NCBI GenBank assembly: GCA_018222585.1
Contig: JAAFAB010000003.1
Span: forward strand, 623,781 to 687,780
Length of the DNA stretch: 64,000 nucleotides
Origin: Paracoccaceae bacterium
Lineage (GTDB): Bacteria > Pseudomonadota > Alphaproteobacteria > Rhodobacterales > Rhodobacteraceae
Direction: 5' to 3'
Shown: one piece after another, positions 61,048-64,000 of the stretch
Numbering within the stretch: position 1 is the stretch's first letter
Layout: each line of letters opens with the position of its first letter
Notes under the pieces: generated by a model
Seen by the model: only the letters and a program-made list of their open reading frames with translations
What the model was told of the DNA's origin: nothing
Database searches by the model: none
Translations under genes and position numbers: made by a program

Positions 61048-61866
61048 CTACCGGGACGGGGACCACTCCGCCGGATCGAGGGCGAAGAACCGGCTGAGCT
61101 GGGCATAGACCTCGGGCGCGTGGTCGCGGATCCGGTGCGGGGTCTCGAAGAAGGCTTCGACGGCCACGGCGAAGAACTCCTGCGGGCCCTCGGCGCCATA
61201 GGGATCGAAGAGGGTCTGGCGGTGGTTCTCGACCCGGTAGACATGCTGGGCGAAAGCCTCCTCAAAAACGTGGCGCCATTCGGCGGGGTCCTGTCCCGGC
61301 GCGAGCTCGGGCATCCCGTCGGTCGCGCCGGACAGGTCGTCCAGCTGATGCGCGAACTCGTGGAACACCACGTTGTGCCCGTCGTGCGGCAGGTCGGCAC
61401 CGCGCTGCGTGTCCGCCCAGGACAGCACGACCGGCCCACGCGACCAGCTCTCGCCGGTGCGCACCGTCATGCGCTCGGTCACCACGTAGCCGTCATGGTC
61501 CTTCATCCGCGAGCGGAAGGCGCCGGGATAGACCAGCACGCTGCGCAGGGTGTCGTACCAGGCGCCCGAATTGGCCACCAGCAGGCAGGCCTGGGCAGCG
61601 ATCGACAGGCGCATCTCTTCGGTCACCTCCAGCCCGTCGCAGCCGACGAAATCCACCTGGTCGAGGAAATCGGTGATCCGCGCCTCGTAGCCGGCGCGCA
61701 GATGCGACGGCAGGGCCCGGGACAGGGGCACCTCGGCGGCGACAACGGCGCGTTCCTCCTCGCTCAGGCCCGCGCTGCGACGCGCCTCGCGAGCCTTCCG
61801 GCGCGCAAGGCTCCAGAAGGCGAAGGCCGCGACGAGGATCAGGACGAAAAGCAGGAAAGGGATCAT
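61048..61866 (-). CDS. MtfA-type zinc-dependent peptidase
   Basis: A 272-residue M90-family protein. An N-terminal transmembrane helix (about residues 3-20) is followed by a soluble domain with the zinc motif HEFAHQLD (HExxH, 169-173), the second ligand region in EFFAVAVEAFFETP and the conserved LVYPGAFRSR and VLSWADTQRGA. E. coli MtfA acts on the Mlc repressor. Here membrane tethering and a different host make the target unknown. Its stop abuts the VOC stop with no spacing. Confidence 0.9.
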   Translation of the reverse strand: MIPFLLFVLILVAAFAFWSLARRKAREARRSAGLSEEERAVVAAEVPLSRALPSHLRAGYEARITDFLDQVDFVGCDGLEVTEEMRLSIAAQACLLVANSGAWYDTLRSVLVYPGAFRSRMKDHDGYVVTERMTVRTGESWSRGPVVLSWADTQRGADLPHDGHNVVFHEFAHQLDDLSGATDGMPELAPGQDPAEWRHVFEEAFAQHVYRVENHRQTLFDPYGAEGPQEFFAVAVEAFFETPHRIRDHAPEVYAQLSRFFALDPAEWSPSR

Positions 61867-61950
61867 GGGCGCCTCGGGGTGGATCGTTCCCTACCTAGTC
61901 ACCCTCACCGCAAAGACAAAGGCCGACAGACCGGGCGCCACGTCCTGGCC

Positions 61951-61973
61951 CATCACCAGGCTGAAAATACTCA
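61951..61973 (+). repeat. Intergenic repeat, copy D (fragment)
   Basis: The sequence CATCACCAGGCTGAAAATAC plus TCA matches the inner right arm of copy A exactly over about 21 bases, then diverges. It has no left arm and no GC hairpin. It lies between mtfA and the dapA terminator. Confidence 0.6.
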
Positions 61974-62003
61974 TGGCGACACCGGCCCCGAGGCGCACCG
62001 TCA

Positions 62004-62034
62004 AAGAAAAGGGCCGCCCCGAAAGGACGGCCCC
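62004..62034 (-). terminator. Rho-independent terminator of dapA
   Basis: On the minus strand GGGCCGTCC, a four-base loop and GGGGCGGCCC form a stem that ends with TTTTCTTTG. It starts 22 bases after the dapA stop. Confidence 0.75.
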
Positions 62035-62056
62035 GGATCTGTCATGACGCGGCCGT

Positions 62057-62944
62057 TCAGGCGGCAGCGGCCTCGTGGAGACCGGCATGGCGCATGGCGG
62101 CGCGGATCTTTTCCTTCACCGGGTCCGAGACCTCCAGCAGCGGCAGGCGCACCTCGCCCGAGCACAGGCCCAGCTCGGCCATGGCGAACTTGGCGCCGCA
62201 GAGGCCGGGCTCGAGGAAGATCGCCTCGTGCAGGGGCAGCAGCAGGTCCTGGTATTCCAGCGCCTTGGCATAGTCGCCCGCCAGGGTCGCGGCCTGCATC
62301 TGCGCGCAGAGCTTCGGCGCCACGTTGGCGGTGACGGAAATGCAGCCGACGCCGCCCATGGCGTTGAAGCCGACGGCCGTCGCATCCTCGCCCGAGAGCT
62401 GGCAGAAATCGGCGCCGCAGAGCATCCGGGTGAAGGCGACACGGTCGAGGCGGCCGGTGGCATCCTTGACGCCGACGATGCGCGGCAGCTGGGCCAGCAC
62501 GGCCATGGTCTCGGGCACCATGTCGACCACGGACCGACCGGGGATGTTGTAGATCACGATCGGCAGATCCGCCGCATCGTGCATCGCGGTGTAATGGGCG
62601 ATCAGGCCGGCCTGGGTCGGCTTGTTGTAGTAGGGCGTCACCACCAGCGCGGCATCGGCTCCCACTTCGGCGGCGTGCTTGATCAGGCGGATGCCCTCGG
62701 CGGTGTTGTTGGCACCGGCCCCGGCGATCACCGGAATCCGGCCCGCAACGGCCTTCACCACCTCTTCCACCACGATCTCGTGCTCGCGCAGGGACAGGGT
62801 GGGGGATTCGCCGGTCGTGCCGACGGGCACCAGCCCGTTCGAGCCTTCCGCCACATGCCAATCGACGAGTTTCTTCAGCGTATCCAGATCCAGCTCGCCG
62901 TCCTTGAACGGCGTGACCAGGGCAGGAATGGACCCCTTGAACAT
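62057..62944 (-). CDS. dapA: 4-hydroxy-tetrahydrodipicolinate synthase
   Basis: A 295-residue TIM-barrel aldolase that starts the lysine/diaminopimelate branch. [30 protein letters not shown] opens the barrel, [13 protein letters not shown] holds the substrate Thr pair, [12 protein letters not shown] holds Tyr132 and [14 protein letters not shown] holds the Schiff-base Lys160. AAAAGGAG precedes the ATG at 62944. It diverges from the transglycosylase gene; both serve cell-wall turnover, a common pairing in alphaproteobacteria. Confidence 0.96.
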   Translation of the reverse strand: MFKGSIPALVTPFKDGELDLDTLKKLVDWHVAEGSNGLVPVGTTGESPTLSLREHEIVVEEVVKAVAGRIPVIAGAGANNTAEGIRLIKHAAEVGADAALVVTPYYNKPTQAGLIAHYTAMHDAADLPIVIYNIPGRSVVDMVPETMAVLAQLPRIVGVKDATGRLDRVAFTRMLCGADFCQLSGEDATAVGFNAMGGVGCISVTANVAPKLCAQMQAATLAGDYAKALEYQDLLLPLHEAIFLEPGLCGAKFAMAELGLCSGEVRLPLLEVSDPVKEKIRAAMRHAGLHEAAAA

Positions 62945-63089
62945 GACACGCTCCTTTTCATCGTGGCGGGCGGCGGCGGAAAACCGCGCGGACCCGGGGG
63001 GGAAACCGTCCTGTCCGAGATGTGAGTTGAGGGACGGGCACGGCGCTTTATCGTTGGGTCGGAATATCCTTGGAACGGGGCCAAAACAA

Positions 63090-64000
63090 GTGATAGCGCG
63101 ACGTTTGACGCCGGTTTTCGCCGCCCTGCTGGCGATGACCCTCTCGGCACAGGCCCTTCCGGTCCAGGCCGAAGGGCCGTCGCGCATGGCGCCGCGACCC
63201 TTGGCCTGGGCCTTTCAAGCCATGGCGCGGGGTGACTGGGCGCGGGCGCGTGACATCGCGGCGCGGGACGGTCTGGTCGGCCCCGAGATCGTCGAATGGC
63301 AGCGCCTGCGCGCCGGACAGGGGACGGCCACCGAGGTGCTGGTCTTCCTCGCCGCTCATCCCGACTGGCCCGGCATGGCGCTGCTGCGCCGCCAGAGCGA
63401 AGACGCCTTCCGCGAGGCCAGTGACGCCCAGGTGCTTGCCTTCTTCGACGGCGGGGCCCCGGGCACGCCCGAAGGCACCGTCCGCTATGCACAGGCGCTG
63501 GCGGGGGCGGGCAGAAGCTCGGAGGCAGAGGAACAGCTTGTGCGTGCCTGGCGCGAGATGCCGATGCCCGCGTCGCTGGAGACCCGCCTTCTGGCCGATC
63601 ACGCCGATCTTCTGGCCCCCCATCATGCCGCCCGCGCCGAGGCGATGTTCTGGGAAGGTGCCAGCGATGACCAGCAACGCATGGCCGACCGCCTCTCGGG
63701 CGACGCGGCGCAGCTGTCCGAGGCGCGGCGCCTCGCCCGTGCCGGCGACGAGGGGGCCGATGCCGCGATCCGCGCCCTGCCGAAGGCACTGCGCAGCGAC
63801 GCCGCCCTCAGCTATGCCCGTTTCCGTGCCGCGATGAACGCCGGGCGCGACTCGGACGCCCGTGAAATCCTGCTGGAGCAGAGCGAGCTGCCCGTTGGTC
63901 TCGGCCGGGGCGATCTCTGGTCGCCCGAGCGCCGCCTCTGGGCACGAGAGGAGATGTGGGAGGGCGATCCGAACCTTGCCTACCAGCTTTCCGCCCATCA
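63090..64000 (+). CDS. Soluble lytic murein transglycosylase, N-terminal part (runs off the window)
   Basis: The frame starts at GTG 63090 and is open to the right edge (303 residues visible). A signal peptide ([27 protein letters not shown]) is followed by an alpha-superhelical region with TPR-like repeats: [79 protein letters not shown]. This is the U-shaped N-terminal domain of Slt70-type enzymes. The catalytic SLT domain would lie beyond the window. No competing coding frame exists here, and it is divergent from dapA. Confidence 0.82.
   Translation, partial: MIARRLTPVFAALLAMTLSAQALPVQAEGPSRMAPRPLAWAFQAMARGDWARARDIAARDGLVGPEIVEWQRLRAGQGTATEVLVFLAAHPDWPGMALLRRQSEDAFREASDAQVLAFFDGGAPGTPEGTVRYAQALAGAGRSSEAEEQLVRAWREMPMPASLETRLLADHADLLAPHHAARAEAMFWEGASDDQQRMADRLSGDAAQLSEARRLARAGDEGADAAIRALPKALRSDAALSYARFRAAMNAGRDSDAREILLEQSELPVGLGRGDLWSPERRLWAREEMWEGDPNLAYQLSAH

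Noticed and set aside
1-64000. CRISPR array, prophage, toxin-antitoxin or integrative element
   Set aside because: I saw no regular direct repeats with spacers, phage structural genes, integrases or toxin-antitoxin pairs.

Overview
The window is a high-GC chromosomal segment that reads as a member of the Rhodobacteraceae (Alphaproteobacteria). Pointers are the aerobic cobalamin operon with cobE/F/G/N, the pdxJ-acpS-lepB-rnc-era-recO block, the rpoZ-rsh pair, DUF1491, DUF2062 and DUF1636 proteins, and an intergenic repeat with the core GGCTGAAAATACTCCGGGGG. This assignment is inferred from gene content; no rRNA gene is present. There is no prophage, insertion sequence or CRISPR array.

Layout. 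1-2932 (+): tail of an unidentified gene, DUF1365, a Cfa-like methyltransferase and a short-chain dehydrogenase, probably a membrane-lipid modification cluster. 2929-5600 (-): cobO, a pdxA-family dehydrogenase and a TIM-barrel/cupin fusion. 5650-19833 (+): a cobalamin riboswitch followed by DUF1636-cobW-cobN-cobG-cobH-cobI-cobJ-[cobK on the other strand]-cobL-cobE-cobM-cobB-cobA-cobF, mostly with 1-4 base overlaps. 19843-23582 (-): a second cobalamin riboswitch driving a five-gene metal ECF transporter (DUF4198/K, M, L, Q, O). 23633-24420 (-): mntP behind a probable yybP-ykoY Mn2+ riboswitch and a Fur-box-like site. 24510-29647: a DksA-type zinc finger, tRNA-Met, a FAD hydroxyacid dehydrogenase, three tandem peptide deformylases (the third apparently inactive), fmt and a D-lyxose-isomerase-like cupin.

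29790-37224 holds rnhA, ispH, a NYN-domain protein, folK, rpoZ, the (p)ppGpp synthetase/hydrolase, DUF2062 and pdxJ. 37221-44786 continues with a LysR regulator diverging from a small protein, then acpS, lepB, rnc, a DMT transporter, era, DUF1491, a Pr6Pr membrane protein and recO. 44814-52490 has a TetR regulator, a FAA hydrolase, adenine deaminase and a three-gene beta-oxidation operon resembling pimF/pimC/pimD. 52659-64000 has an AlkB-type alkane monooxygenase behind mutY, DUF721, a DsbA-like protein, an NADP-dependent oxidoreductase, smpB, mercaptopyruvate sulfurtransferase with an aspartate/aromatic aminotransferase, a VOC protein, an MtfA-type peptidase, dapA and the start of a soluble lytic transglycosylase.

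How the genes work together. The first half is a B12 regulon: one riboswitch controls ring synthesis and cobalt chelation, the other controls metal uptake. The later cob genes (cobC, D, P, Q, S, T, V) are not in this window. The second half is mostly core housekeeping with accessory transport and catabolic genes placed between conserved blocks. Members of a palindromic repeat family sit in four of the intergenic spaces.
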